DNA of 64,000 nt from Scleromitrula shiraiana (GCA_028455995.1 JABELC010000003.1:1488001-1552000), one strand, 5' to 3'; numbered from the stretch's first letter, positions 1 through 13,247 are shown. Notes: a model not told the origin generated them from the letters alone. Translations and numbers: made by a program.

Positions 1-568
1 TTGTATGTAGCCCAAACCCAATGATAAAACTAAAATTCAAGGAGGGGGTTAGGGAGTATTTTTCTTATTATTGTCCCTATTTTTTCTTATTTGTAGCTAA
101 TTTGCCCCCACTCTATTGCCCCGTCCTGTTTTCGTTGTTTCTTCAAAAGTTTCATTACTTTCTTCTTATAATTCACTTCCTTCAGCCTCGCATAACCTCT
201 CACCATTCTGTGTATAAGAGGGCAAAAGATCTTCTGGAAAGATTAAGAGTATTATACTACTTTCACTCAACCAATTCAAGAACAGAGACCATAAGAAAAA
301 CACAGGCAGTATGACGTTCAACAATAGGAAGTTCTCTATGAATAGGTCCACTGGGGCCCCACGATTGTCGAGTAAATTGAATCGAAGATTCAGTACTCAC
401 GATCCTTCTGCAAGCGGTTTGTCATTCTTTTCAATTCATATGGAGCCATCTTCTACTTTCGAGAAGAGTATATCTTATATGCAAGCATACTCCTTGAAGT
501 AACACTTAATCAATCAAGCTCCTTCAAACAATCTCTTGTAGCTTCTTTCACTAACTTCGTTGTCAGAA
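1..568. other. Left-edge spacer, promoter of aminotransferase
   Basis: No supported gene. The short open frames here lack family resemblance and consistent codon use. The last 100 bases before the ATG at 569 are pyrimidine-rich and probably hold the promoter and 5' UTR of the aminotransferase gene. Confidence 0.5.
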
Positions 569-2153
569 ATGGACTCGAAGATCCACAAGCAGTTCCGAAA
601 TGCCCACGAGGGACATAAATCGCACGCTGGTCTCGATCCAACTCGTGCATCCACCGGTGTTGTATGGTGTACTGAACGAGCCTATGAGCACGGATTCGCC
701 GAAGAACCAGAGAAATGGGCCAACCTTGGACAAGGAGCTCCAGAAGTCGATGATGAAATCGAAGGTAGTTTCGAACGTCCCCAAACAATCGATGTTAGCA
801 TGGCAGGCAGAGAATACGGTCCTACAGCCGGTATCAAGAGTTTGAGGGCAGCGGTTGCGAACTTGTATAATGTTCATCATAGAGCTGGCAAGGAGAGTCA
901 ATACACATATGAGAATGTGTGTATTGTTCCTGGTGGTCGTGCGGGATTGATCAGAATTGCGGCGGTTTTGAACAATGCATACTTGGGTTTCTTCATTCCT
1001 GATTATACGGCATACAATGAGATGTTGTCGTTGTTTAAGAATGTGAGTTGAGTCCATTGCTTAGAAAGAAAGAGCAGAAACTTACATCGTTGTAGTTTGC
1101 GGCAATTCCATCCCCTCTTTCTGGAGAAGATGGCTACCATATCCACCCCAACAAGATTTCTGAAGAGATTGCCCGTGGTACTTCTGTTATCCTAACCTCG
1201 AATCCCAGAAATCCTACTGGTAAGGTGGTCAAGAACCCCGAGTTACGGGAGATTCAGGATATTTGCAGAGACCGCGCCACATTGGTTATGGACGAATTCT
1301 ATGGTGGTTATAACTACACTTCTGATTGCGATGGCACTACTATTAGTGCTGCCGAGAACATTGAAGATGTTGATGAGGATGATGTTTTGATCATTGATGG
1401 TCTTACTAAGCGTTTTAGATTACCTGGATGGAGAATTGCGTGGATTGTTGGACCAAAGGTTGGCTCGATGATATCTATTGGATCCCGAGACATCACTAAC
1501 AACCGCACAGGAATTCATCAAAGCTATTGGATCTTGCGGTTCGTATCTCGATGGTGGTGCTAATGTTCCTTTCCAAGAGGCTGCCATTCCTATGCTTGAG
1601 CCAGAGAAGGTTCGCGCAGAAATGAAGGCTTTGCAACGTCACTTCCGCGTATGTATTTTTTTTATCCGGCTCTCCCTTTTTTACTTGCTAACTTAGTTTT
1701 CAGGACAAACGTGACTATGTTGTTGAGCGTCTTCGTGGAATGGGTTTTAAAATTAATACTGTACCAGATAGTACTTTCTATTTGTGGTTGGGTAAGTGCA
1801 TCCGTATCATGTAGGAGATGTATAGCGGGACTAACAATCCGATTCTTCAGATCTCGAGGGCCTTCCTGATGCTATCAGTGATGGTCTTAACTTCTTCCAA
1901 GCTTGTCTCGAGGAGCGTGTTATCGTCGTACCTGGTATCTTCTTCGATTTAAATCCAAGTAAGAGAAGAGATTTATTCGACAGTCCTTGTCACCACTTTG
2001 TCCGATTCAGTTATGGCCCTGTTATGGAAACTTTGAAGATGGGTTTGGATGGTATTGAGAGAGTAGTTAAGAAGTAAGACTACCCGTTTTCCTTACAATG
2101 ATGAATCAGTCACTAACAAGTTTCATCACAGGTTCGCAACAGAGAAGAACTAG
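569..2153 (+). CDS. PLP-dependent aminotransferase, class I/II
   Basis: Predicted 435-residue fold-type I aminotransferase that would move an amino group between an amino acid and a 2-oxo acid; the substrate cannot be read from sequence. Proposed exons: 569-1042, 1096-1458, 1511-1648, 1704-1791, 1851-2073, 2132-2153. Every join keeps frame and has GT-AG ends, and the third and sixth acceptors follow CACTAAC branch sites. Visible motifs are NPRNPTG (about 194-200), the cofactor-binding Asp in MDEFYGG (about 224), the Schiff-base Lys in GLTKRFRLPGWR (about 263) and the carboxylate-binding Arg (about 271). The start is the ATG of MDSKIHK; an upstream TTG in frame is not a likely start. If the last intron is kept, its donor makes an immediate TAA, so a protein seven residues shorter is possible. 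No signal peptide is seen, so it is probably cytosolic. Confidence 0.88.
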
Positions 2154-3407
2154 AGAGATTTAGAATTCTAGAATTATTTTCCTGATGGGTGGTTTAAGCA
2201 TGATAGCGGTATTGACTTTGGCGGGTATTTCAGCAACCAAGTGACGATGTTTATAGAGTTGATGATATACATCATGAAACAACAAGATGAATATAAACGT
2301 TGATAATAAATTTGTTCAGGATATAGCTTTCTATTCTAATACACGAAGTTGACATTATCGTGATTCGATGAGTGATATGGTGCCAGATGAAGGAGATATT
2401 TAGTAGATTTGACCATCGAATAGATTTTTTTGAGGATGAAGAAGTCGGAACTTCTGGTTTCTGATATTTCCATTTATATTCATCCCTCCTCTCAGAATAT
2501 ATGTGTTGACAAATTTTTAGAATTGGTAGATATAGGTAGTTGTAGTTAAGAGAGTCAGCCCTGTAGACTCGGAAGGGGGCCGGACCGATTCATCAATCTC
2601 ACTAGGGAATGATTCTATGAAGCTACATGACGCCTACCACTCCTAGATTATAGATAACTCTTGATTGGACACCAGGGGCAATTACAGATGTGCAGTGTTA
2701 ATGGCGACTCAAGTTAGATCTTTGTATCTTTGTACCCCTCGTCTCAATAGCACAGGCCACTGACGTACCGGCGGTAGATAACTCGCGATAGGGCTGCATT
2801 AAGTTGACGAGATTGTGAAGATCTACTTTATTGTTGATACTCATCTATTTACTCGAGTAAAGGTTGTCTGATCATTCACGAGTACAATGGATTGGAAGTC
2901 ATATTTAATTTAAATATATATTCAGAAACCCAGTTAGAGAAGATGTCATTAGATATTTTATTTGTATTTTCTTTGTAAATTCTTTGTAAATTCTTTATAA
3001 ATCCTTTATAAATCCTATTTAATTCATTTATAAGTTATTCTTTCCCGTTATTTCTCCACTTGACGTCAGAGTAGTATCAATAAAGGAGCTTGGCTCCATA
3101 TTTTGTAACCTTGGTTACTCGTATACAATGATACAATACAATCAACCAACTACATATTATTTAATTGAATTAATCTCCAATTCTATAAGACTGTGCTATT
3201 CTCATTCGTATTTCACAGAAATAAGTGCTTATTTACATAGAAGTTTACACGTATTAGCTGAGTACCCTATCTCGAGAAATTGGCTTCGTTGGTTCCCCTC
3301 TTTCCCTCCCGCTTCTTCTTAGATTCGTAGAATCGGGAATAATTTTTTTATTCGTCCTGACTTTATTCTGATTGCTAATTATATGCCACAGCATTGAACC
3401 AAACGAA
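2154..3407. other. AT-rich spacer with possible solo-LTR relic
   Basis: No gene found. From about 2960 to 3030 there are short tandem near-repeats of the type TTCTTTGTAAA and CCTTTATAAAT. The stretch from about 2832 (TGTTG...) to about 3150 (...CAATACAATCAACC) has the base composition and ends of a worn solo LTR. I could not find a target-site duplication, so this is only a suggestion. Confidence 0.3.
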
Positions 3408-3922
3408 ATGTCATCTCAGCCTTCAACTTTAGATACTGTCAACAACACCGCTTCTACTGCATACGAGACTGTTGTTAACAGTGTTTCTGCCACCGAGAAT
3501 GGCGAATACGACCCTAAGAAAGACAAGAATAAGATTGGAAAAGATGCTCATGGAAATAAGTTTGTCAAGGGTGATTTCAAGGACAAATTGAATGAAGCCG
3601 CATGTGGTGGTCCACCAGAGAAACAACAGGGTTATTTGGAGAAAGGTAGGTAAATAACTCATTATAATATTGAGGTTGATTTGGAAGGGGGTGCGATGTA
3701 TGTTCCAATACCTTGCTAATAATGAAAGTGATATCATCTATTCCAGGTATTAGCACATTACAACAGAAACAATTTGATCAAGGACCAGAAGATAAGACTG
3801 TCAAGGACGATGGAACACCCCCTACTCGACCAGATCACGATGTACCCATTGAACAGTTCTTGAGGAAGCAATATCATAGCAGAAGCGGGGACGGAATTCC
3901 GGATCCTACATCCAGCAATTAA
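3408..3922 (+). CDS. Small hydrophilic protein of unknown function
   Basis: Predicted 137 residues from two exons (3408-3645 and 3747-3922). The 101-base intron has a GTAGGT donor and a TTCCAG acceptor, and the joint codon is glycine. The protein is highly charged, with many Lys, Asp and Gly, one cysteine, no signal peptide and no membrane segment. The middle reads DPKKDKNKIGKDAHGNKF and the end is proline- and aspartate-rich. I do not recognise a domain. The composition resembles stress-related disordered proteins, but that is only a compositional remark. The ATG at 3408 is the first in the frame. Confidence 0.62.
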
Positions 3923-4987
3923 GCAGCAAAATTTATGTGAGCATGAGCAAGTACATGAGACATGGGGATACACGATGAAGATATGGTATAGTTTACAGGG
4001 CGTTGTTGGTATGTTTTTTTTTTGTGTATGACTATTGGGTAGATAAACCTAGTTCTGCAAGGTGTTTGAATACATTTATATTTATATCTATATTTCGAGT
4101 ATGGAAATCGTCATCATCATGTTATGTGGAATTGTTCCACTATGGACAGGTCAATCGAGCGGTGTATCCGTAGCTGAGTGGCTTATTTCGTACACTTTCC
4201 TATGACCATTGGTCAGCCTTCTCTCACAATACGATAGTGAGGTATTCATTGTCACCAACAAGTAATCGTGACATACATTCTTACCAACACCATGGCATTG
4301 CAATGGCTATGGCTTTTTTTATTCCGATGTCAAAATGCACAGCAGATCCGATTATGCGGTGTATCCAATCACGATATAGCTTCTCTCCTTCTTTTATATG
4401 GAGAAGAACATTTTGTTTGTATTTTTAGTATTCCATGCGGATGCAAAAGTACCTTGAAATTCTTGAAATCCCGAACAACCAAGTAACCGTAAATTCCACA
4501 GCACAACAGTGGGCACAGCCAGCCAATTTCTCTCCATTATTGTTCTGTTTAGTCATATGGAAAATGGGGCTCTTGGCGGGCTGTGATCAGCCATTTCTCG
4601 TATTCTTGCCCATCACGCCTGAGCATGCTTGTTCTATTAGCAATATTGACATGAATTGACAATGGAGATCAATAAAAGTTTTTTGTTTATAAGTGATCAT
4701 CGTTTCCTCCTTTTGTTCTCTATCACCAAGACTCAATCACTTTGTCCTTTATTGTAATAATAATTGCTGTTCATACCAGCCCCTTTTCTCGGCTGAAAGA
4801 CTTCCTAGTCATGCATCAGACGAACCCACATAAAGTGAGTAAAAGCACAGACAAATTACCCTCTCAATATGTAAAGTTGCCGTCAAGGCACTTTCAATAT
4901 GGGACTGAGAATCATTGCTGGCAAATTATCACGGGGGAAACTTGAATGTACTCTTGCTAACAAAATATACAGCATGGCTTCAAGTCA
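3923..4987. other. Spacer, promoter of FAD oxidase
   Basis: No gene found. Short open frames around 4237-4659 lack supporting features. Just before the oxidase ATG there is a good 3' splice site (CTTGCTAACAAAATATACAG, ending at 4972), so an intron in the 5' UTR or a further upstream exon is possible. Confidence 0.45.
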
Positions 4988-6958
4988 ATGATATCTCAAC
5001 TTGCCGTTGGGCTGCTTTCGCTCCCAATATCTTCCGCCTACCCAACTGTCCTTGAGACTCGGGCATCAAGCGTCCAAGACTGCCTTACTCAGCATTCGGT
5101 TCCATACCAAGATAGCTCATCCTCTACATGGGCATCATTAATTACGCCATATAATCTTCGTCTTGCATACACCCCAGCTGTAGTCACTCTACCTACCACC
5201 TCCCAACATGTCAGTGATTCGGTCACTTGTGCAGCCGCTGCCGGACTTAAAGTTCAGGCCAAGTCAGGTGGTCATTCATATGCTAGTTTTTCAACTGGTG
5301 GTAAGGATGGGAGTATGATAGTAAATTTGCAAAACTTCAACTCTATCAGCGTTGATTCTAGTAAGTCAACCCTGTCCATAAAATTTCATCCGAGTTCCTA
5401 CTTACAAGCATATAGAAACACAAATCGCAACAGTAGGTGGTGGTGTCCGATTAGGAAACTTAGCACTTGGACTCTATAACCAAGGAAAACGAGCCCTTCC
5501 TCACGGCACCTGCCCAGGTGTCGGAATTGGTGGTCACTTTCTCCACGGTGGTTATGGATATACATCACGACTCTGGGGTCTTGCACTAGACACCATTGTT
5601 GGACTTGACGTGGTTCTCGCCAACGGCTCTCAGATTCACACCACGTCGACTTCCTATCCCGACATCTTCTATGCTATGAGGGGAGCCGGGGATTCTTTCG
5701 GAATTGCTACTGCTTTCTACCTGCAGACATTCGCAGCTCCGTCGAACGTCGTAACTTGGAGTGCTAGTATCCCCGCTACTCTCAACTCTGTATCTACCGC
5801 CGTCCAATCCTTCCTCAAATTGCAAGCATTTACACAAGATGCCGCGGCCATTAACAACAACATCACCCTTGGTATCTACACCGATAACTATGGAGGCTTC
5901 AGCATAAGCGGATGGTGTGTGTCCTGCGACCTCGCCCACTTTAACAGCGTCACCTTCCCTCAAATTCTCGCCTCATTCCCCACCGCTGCAAGCTCCTCTA
6001 GTAAATCTGTCAGCTGGACAGATGCCCTTGTTGAAATTAGCAACTTGAATTCAATTGCAGAACCGCTCACTGGATACAACGCACACGATACTTTCTATGC
6101 TAAATCCGTCGTGACGAAGAACGCGGAGCCCCTCACTTCTGCCCAATTAACTAGTTTCTTTACGTATATCTTGAACCAGGGAAGAAGCGCCTCAAGCCCA
6201 TGGTATTCTATCATTGATTTGTATGGTGGTGCCGGAAGTCAAGTTAATGTTCCAAGTGCGGACGGAAGCGCATATTCCGATCGTGACGCGCACTGGGTTT
6301 TCCAGGTTCGTTTAACCCCTCTACTCATTTCCTCCTAAAAGAAATCTAATACTAATCCAAACCCCAGAACTACGGCTACACATCCAACAGTCTTCCCCCA
6401 TACGACACATCCATAACCCCCTTCGTAGACGGACTCAACGCCGCGCTCTCCGCATCCGCAACCACCGATTTCGGCGCCTACCTAAACTACGTCGATCCCT
6501 CGCTCAGCGCCAGCGAAGCCGCCATTCTCGGCTACGGTCAGACCACCTACAACAAATTACTCACATTGAAATCCACCGTCGACGCAAACCAATTATTCTG
6601 GAACCCGCAAAGTATCGGTAGCGAAGCTAACGGACTAGGATCTAGATCTGGAACCGGGTCTGGGTCTGGGTCTGGGTCTGGGTCTTCATCCTCTTCTTCA
6701 TCTTCCGCTACACCTACACCCACAGCTACTAGCAAGACGACATCGACATCGACATCTGCGACGGCGACGTCGAAACCAACGTCGAGTGGATCCAGTATGC
6801 CGGTTTCGACCGATGCGTCGTGTGGGAGTGGGAATGCGGTCAAGTATACTTGTAAGGGGAGCTCGTTTGGATCGTGTTGTTCGCAGTATGGGTGGTGTGG
6901 GAGTGCGAGCGGGTATTGCGGGACGGGGTGCCAGAGTGGGTTTGGGACTTGTTCTTAG
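4988..6958 (+). CDS. Secreted FAD carbohydrate oxidase (BBE/AA7 type) with chitin-binding tail
   Basis: Predicted 617 residues from exons 4988-5360, 5416-6305 and 6368-6958. An N-terminal signal peptide (about 1-18) precedes a berberine-bridge-enzyme-type FAD domain. Both residues for bicovalent FAD linkage are visible: His in KSGGHSYASF (about 96) and Cys in PHGTCPGVGIGGH (about 157). This pair is typical of gluco- and chito-oligosaccharide oxidases, which oxidise the reducing-end sugar to a lactone and release hydrogen peroxide. A Gly/Ser/Thr linker (about 522-572) leads to a hevein-type CBM18 module with eight cysteines (about 573-616). The chitin-binding module suggests a chito-oligosaccharide substrate, which is an inference. 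Base composition shifts from C-rich to G-rich across the last exon and into the 3' UTR. Confidence 0.9.
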
Positions 6959-7685
6959 ATGTCTTTTTGGGGGGGTAGACGGGGGGAGGTAGATGGGTTT
7001 GTGAAGAGGGGGTAATGTTTATGTTTTTGAATTGGAATTATATAATATGATATGATCTAGATGATGGTTGATGGATAAATTTGAAAAAAATATAGAGAGA
7101 GATAGTTAGAGATAGAAAGATAGATTGGACACTTATACGACATACTATATATCTAGTAATAGTAAAATAACAACAAAAATATAATGAAATAGATAATACT
7201 CGAACAATCAACATTCATACAATAATTGGAAGGAAATGAACTATATCTTTTAGGATCACCACTAAAAATTGAATCGAAATTGATCCAGATGAACGCTCAA
7301 CCTGGAAGTCATATCATAGGTTGCTAAAACGGTTTTGAATCATGAACGGAGCAGATCTGAATAACAGGTCGTCCTAGTGAGAATAATAAACGCAACAATC
7401 AAATCACACTGGAAGCATAACGATGGATGATGTTGACTACCTAGAGATCTGTTTGCTAATACATGTGTAAGAGAGCAATGAATTGCCAGCCAGCCCCAAA
7501 GAAAATGATAGAACGAGCACGTGCAACTGAGAAAAAATTTCTGCCAGTAAATACACACATAAAGAGCAAAGTATAACATGCCAATGCGTTGAGAATACAG
7601 TAAAATTTGATCGTAATACAAAAGTCTTTTTTTCCATAGATAGATCGTTCGTTCGTACTTTGCGACTTCACTTCACTGACTACTC
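6959..7685. other. Spacer between convergent genes
   Basis: This stretch holds the 3' ends of the oxidase (plus) and taxilin (minus) genes. The first 60 bases are strongly G-rich and the rest is AT-rich. No gene or structured element is seen. Confidence 0.5.
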
Positions 7686-9593
7686 TCAATGAACCCCGTT
7701 TGCAGCCGTCATACCATTCATGGTTGGAGGAGGTGGGGGCACTGGACCGAAAGGTCGGGCAGGTTCTTGATGTAAATCCTCCTCGGTATCTTCATCGTAT
7801 TCTTCTCCTTCGCTTCCATCGTCTTCTTCTCCTTCCTCGTAATCGTATTCGCTTTCCGTGCCTTCCAAGTCGCCCTCGGCATAATCTCCTTCCACTACAC
7901 CTGCCATACCCTGAGCCAGACCTCTTCCTTGCTTTTGCATTTGATCAATGATGTCTCTTAGCTTGTCATTCCTCTTTTTCAGCGCCTCGAGTTCTTGGGT
8001 ATTCTTGTTCCGTTCCTCGGCCATTGTAAGAATATTCTTGCTGGTCACATCATGTTTTCGTGTTAGGGCCATGTTTTCCTTCTCCAATCGTTTCGTTTTC
8101 TTAGACATTTCTTCCATTTCCTTGCGAAACGTTAGAAACAAGTCATTGCTGTTGTTGAGAGTATCTTCGACCTGATGGGGAATCAGCTCTATATCTAGAT
8201 AAACCTGGTAGATGAGATTAAAAGCGGAAGAATTAGATCATACCTGCTTAAACTTTTCAACATAAATATTCAGCTGATTTCTTAATTCAGTTTCAGTTTT
8301 GGAAAAGGTAAGAACCTGTTGATTCAGCGCTTTCGCCCGATTTACCTCCTGTTCAGCAGCTCTTCGTTCACGCTCGAACCTAGCAAGATTATACTGAACT
8401 TCGAGTTCCTTGGTTCGTAAATGTGCATGAAAATGAAGCTCTCGTAATTCGTACTGATCTACTAGGGACTTGAACCTCGATTTAAATCTAAAATTCGGAA
8501 AAAATCAGTCAACAAATCAGTATTGGCTTGGGACAACTTACAAATCATCAATTTCGGGATTGACGACTACAGTCTGAGGATGATCTTTTTTATCTTGATA
8601 GTCTTGAAACTGCCATAGCATTTCTTCCCATTTCTGATCCCATTCCTCCTTGGCCTTCTTCTCATTATCTTGTAGAGTTTTGTTTTCACCCTACCCCGCT
8701 TAGTATTCGTAAATCCACAAGATACAAATACAATGCGCACCTTGAGTCTATTATTTTCACGCTGTAACTCCCTACAAAGCTTTTCCAACTTCTCCCTAAG
8801 AGTGATAGATTTGCTAAGTTCGGTCCTCGCATGGTCTTTCTCCTTCTGCAGCATATCTCCACGCTTCTTGTTCTTTTGGTTTTCTCGCTCTAACCGTTTC
8901 ATATCCGCGAGGTGCTCGGTAACTCTCTTCTGAAGGGTCTCAATTTTCTGTAGATCGTCCATCTTCGATGTGAGGTTATTCAATTCTCGATTCGCCTTTT
9001 TGACCTCGCGCTCTTGGAAAATATAATCATTAGCAATTTTTTCAAGCAAACATTCGCCTAGCTTTATGTCCCTCCATTTGCGATCGCGGCAGCCCCCAAA
9101 GCGGCGGAACAGTACTGAAACCATGGCATTATTGAATGTGATACTAAACAGATCTCAATCAATCAAATCAATGGAGTGCAGGCACGTTCTCTTCTTAAAT
9201 GGTTGACACTCGGCCACCTATATCATAGCAAACCGCTTACCCCTCTTCTTCGCCGCAACATCACTCAAACGAGCATTACAACAAAGAGCAAACATCTCAT
9301 GGACGACATGGGCCGGTGATAGCAAGTATCTGGAATGGGCAAAACCAACCAATTTCGGCCTCTTGATCTTTCTCTCCTGCAGCATCTAATTCTAGTTGTG
9401 AAATCTTAGCGGCGATTAATTTCGAAGCTTCACTTGGATCCGTCGCCTTCTTCTGCTTTCCCTTCTTAACACCGGCATCATTATGGTGATGATGTCCATT
9501 GGTATATTCCGAGTGATTATGGTTCGCATTGATGGAGGAAGTTCTTGAACTTGTAGGGCCATTGGCGTAAGTGGGAGTCGCTGTGGTAGACAT
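7686..9593 (-). CDS. Taxilin family coiled-coil protein
   Basis: Predicted 464 residues. Proposed exons on the minus strand: 9593-9350, 9012-8741, 8690-8542, 8487-8244, 8171-7686; all phases agree. The N-terminus is Ser/Asn/His-rich and low complexity. A long heptad-rich coiled coil follows, with the taxilin signatures LEKLCRELQ and FKSRFKSLVDQYELRE. The C-terminus is very acidic (Asp/Glu/Tyr runs) and then proline-rich. Animal taxilins bind syntaxins and the nascent-polypeptide-associated complex in vesicle traffic; the fungal role is not established by sequence. The first intron, 337 bases, is unusually long for this window, and the open frame inside it next to the acceptor is probably fortuitous. 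Confidence 0.87.
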
Positions 9594-10116
9594 TATGTTA
9601 TTTTATTCAATATCAGGGTACTTGGTGAAAAGCCGAAAAGCAAATGATTGCTTTAGGCGCAATTTGAAATCGATATTCTAGGATTTGTTGCCTCTTTTCT
9701 GCAGGTTAACGTTTCTATGTATATTAAAATGACGAGAATGAGAACTATGATGGTCAATTGTAGAACAAGCTAAGGTCACTTAGTGGCGGACTATCGGGCA
9801 ATCAAATATGAAATTTCATTGAAGCGAAACCACACCAGGACCAAATGCTTAAGACCGACCTCCAGCCACCTTACTGAGTAACCCCAGGGCCCAGGGCTAT
9901 TAGATGACACTACGACTCTATGATTACTCTATGATTCTATTAAAGAACTTCTTCGGATTATTCAATACAAATTTGATTCATTCATCTTCCTTCTTTGCGC
10001 CATCAACAATATTTCTTACCACCTTCTTGATTATAGGATCCTACTTCTTCTCATAACCCTACTCTCATCTCTTACTTCCTTCTACCTCTTTGCTAATAAC
10101 ATACCGATTCGAAAAT
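9594..10116. promoter_or_regulatory. Divergent promoter region, taxilin and CYM1
   Basis: This spacer separates the start codons of two divergently transcribed genes, so it should hold both promoters. The right 150 bases are pyrimidine-rich, as is common in fungal leaders. No defined site is recognised. Confidence 0.5.
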
Positions 10117-13100
10117 ATGTTACGGCGGGCTGCGAAGAAGGGAGTTACAGAGTTGGCACAATATCCAAAGCCTGGAGAGAAGCTTCATGGTTTTACACTT
10201 TTACGATCAAAGCATGTACAGGAGCTCGAATTGACTGCGCTTCTTTTAAAACATGATAAGACTGGAGCAGAACATCTACATGTTGCTAGAGAAGATAAAA
10301 ATAATGTTTTCTCTATTGGATTTAAAACAAATCCACCGGATGATACTGGAGTACCACATATATTGGAACATACCACATTATGTGGAAGCAAAAAGTAATT
10401 TGTCTACTCTCATACCAGCCGAATTATGCTGAATACAATACTCGTAGGTACCCCATCCGTGACCCCTTCTTCAAAATGCTTCCGCGAACATTATCGAATT
10501 TCATGAATGCTTTTACTGCTTCTTCCCATACCTTTTATCCCTTCGCCACTACGAACGAGCAAGATTTCAAGAATCTAATGTCGGTTTACCTCGATGCAAC
10601 CTTACATCCATTGTTAAAGCAAAGCGACTTTACACAAGAGGGATGGAGAATAGGTCCCGAGAACCCCCAGGCAGCTAAAGATGGAGACTCTGCAAAACCC
10701 GAGGATAGTAAATTAGTATTCAAGGGTGTGGTATACAATGAAATGAAGGGACAAATGTCAGATGCAGGATATCTTTACTATATCAGGTTCCAGGATCACA
10801 TTTTCCCTGCTATCAACAATTCTGGAGGAGATCCACAACAGATGACGGAACTTACATATGAGCAATTAAAGAACTTCCATGCTGAACATTACCATCCAAG
10901 TAATGCTAAAGTTTTCACTTACGGTGATATGCCTCTGGCAGATCATCTTAAAGAAATCGATGCTCAATTAAAGGCATTCGAGCGAATCAATGGAGATATG
11001 GAAATCCGAAAGCCTATTGATCTTTCAAACGGCCCACGAGATATCTTAGTCCCTGGACCTATTGATCCTTTGGTTGACACAAACATGCAATATAAAACTT
11101 CAACTTCATGGTTAGTAGGTGATACTGCAAACATTTTAGAGACCTTTTCTCTCTCGATAATGTTTGCTCTACTTATGGATGGATATGGATCCCCGCTTTA
11201 TAGAAATCTAATAGAAGCTGGCCTGGGAACCGAATGGAGCCCAAACAGTGGTTATGATCCTTCTGGGAGGGTAGGTATTTTCTCGGTTGGATTAACTGGT
11301 GTTAAAGAAGCCGATGTGCCAAAGGTCAAGGAAGCAATTCATAAAACCTTCCAGGAAGCTCACACCAACGGCTTTGAAAAATCAAAAATCGATGGATATC
11401 TTCATCAATTAGAGTTGAGTCTCAAGCACAAAACTGCCAAGTTCGGCATGTCTTTGATGCACAGGATCAAGCCTAAATGGTTTGAGGGAGTTGATCCTTT
11501 TGAGGCTCTGGCTTGGAATGACACTGTTGCGGCATTTCAGAAAGAATTCGAAAAGGGTGGCTATTTAGAAAGTTTACTTGAGAAATATCTTTTGAATGAC
11601 AACACGCTTACATTCACAATGAGGCCATCTGCAACATATGGCGCTGAACTTGCTTCTGAGGAAGCGACTCGTCTTGCCAAAAAGATTGCAGAAGTTACTG
11701 AAAAGGCTGGTGGAGAAGCTGAAGCTCGAGCCCAATTGGAAAAGAGAGAATTGGAGCTTTTGGAAGAACAAGGAAAATCAAACACGCAAGACCTTAGCTG
11801 CCTTCCGACTGTATATGTCAAGGACATCCCAAGACAGAACGAGAAATTAGACATTAGAGATAGTAAAATGGATAATGTCAATGTTCAATGGCGAGAAGCA
11901 CCAACAAACGGACTCACGTACTTTCGCGCTATCAACACTTTCGAAAACCTCCCCGAAGAGCTCAGAGCATATATCCCATTATTCACCGATGCAATAATGC
12001 GTCTTGGTACTAAAGACATGACCATGGAGCAGTTGGAGGATTTAATGAAATTAAAGACCGGTGGTGTCGGGGTTAGCTATCACGCTTCCACGTCTCCCAT
12101 CGATTTTCGATCTGCTTCTGAAGGCTTGAGCTTTTCTGGAACATCTTTGGACCGAAATGTGCCTGACATGTTTGGTTTGTTGAGAAAATTAGTTCTCGAG
12201 ACTGACTTCGATAGTCCCGATGCCGAGTCACGTATCAGACAGCTTTTACAAGGATCGGCAGATGGCGCTGTTAATAATATCGCCTCTTCTGGGCATGTTT
12301 ATGCTAGGGGGTATGCCGAAGCTGGCTTAACACAATATGGACGATTGAAGGAACAAGTGAGCGGATTGTCTCAAGTCAAACTCACCACATCGCTTGCTTC
12401 TAGATCAGAGACAGAAGGTTTGTCAGATGTTGTCGATAAACTCAAGACAATTCAGAGACTCGCATTTTCTGGATCCTCCACCTTCCGGACTGCTCTTACG
12501 TGTGGCAGCGAGAGTGTCGTTAACAACGAAGCCGCACTCCAAAACTTTCTCTCCTCGCTTCCAAAGTCTGAAACGTCGTCACCAAACATCCCAGCGCCGG
12601 ATTTTACAAGAAACACCAAAACCTTCTTCCCACTACCGTATCAAGTGTATTATGGCGCCCTGGCTCTACCAACGGTCTCATACACATCGCCTTCTGGCGC
12701 ACCTCTTCAGATTCTTTCCCAGCTCTTGACTCATAAGCACTTGCACCACGAGATTCGTGAAAAGGGTGGCGCCTACGGTGGAGGGGCATATTCTCGAGGT
12801 TTGGATGGCATTTTCGGTTTCTACTCTTACCGTGATCCAAATCCACAGAATACCATGACAATCATGCGAAACGCAGGTCAATGGGCGGTGCAGAAGCAGT
12901 GGACGGAACGTGATCTAGAGGAAGCCAAACTATCCGTATTCCAAAGCGTCGACGCACCACAATCTATTAGTCAAGAAGGTATGACCAGGTTCGTGTCTGG
13001 TGTATCCGAAGAAATGGTTCAAGAACGTAGAGAGCGTATGCTTGACGTGAATAAACAACAGGTTCAAGAAGTCGCACAAAAATATATCGTGGATGCCTTG

Positions 13101-13247
13101 GAGAAGGGTGAAGGAAGAATGGCTTTTCTCGGAGAGCAAAAGCCATGGGTAGACGGCACATGGGAAACGCGAGCTTTAGGGCTCTCACAAGAGCAGCCTG
13201 GGGTTGTAGATGAGGAAGACGTCAAAGACGCTGCTTTTGGCTCGTAA
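10117..13247 (+). CDS. CYM1: Mitochondrial presequence protease, M16C metallopeptidase
   Basis: Predicted 1025 residues from exons 10117-10394 and 10448-13247. It is an inverted-zincin peptidase of the PreP/Cym1 family, which degrades cleaved targeting peptides in the mitochondrial matrix or intermembrane space. The zinc site HILEH lies at about 81-85 and the third ligand Glu in VVYNEMKG at about 191. The second half carries the C-terminal M16C domain, including the conserved RGG-like stretch EKGGAYGGGAYS. The N-terminus (MLRRAAKKG) is basic, as expected for mitochondrial import. The intron joint keeps the invariant SKKYPIRDPFFKM. The length matches the family. The ATG at 10117 is preferred to the non-ATG frame opening upstream. 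Confidence 0.95.

Noticed and set aside
1459..1510. Frameshift in the aminotransferase gene
   Set aside because: A 52-base intron with GT-AG ends and a CACTAAC branch site restores the frame exactly at WIVGPK/EFIKAIG.
6547..6843. Acidic ORF on the minus strand over the oxidase linker
   Set aside because: It is the antisense shadow of the Gly/Ser-rich linker repeat.
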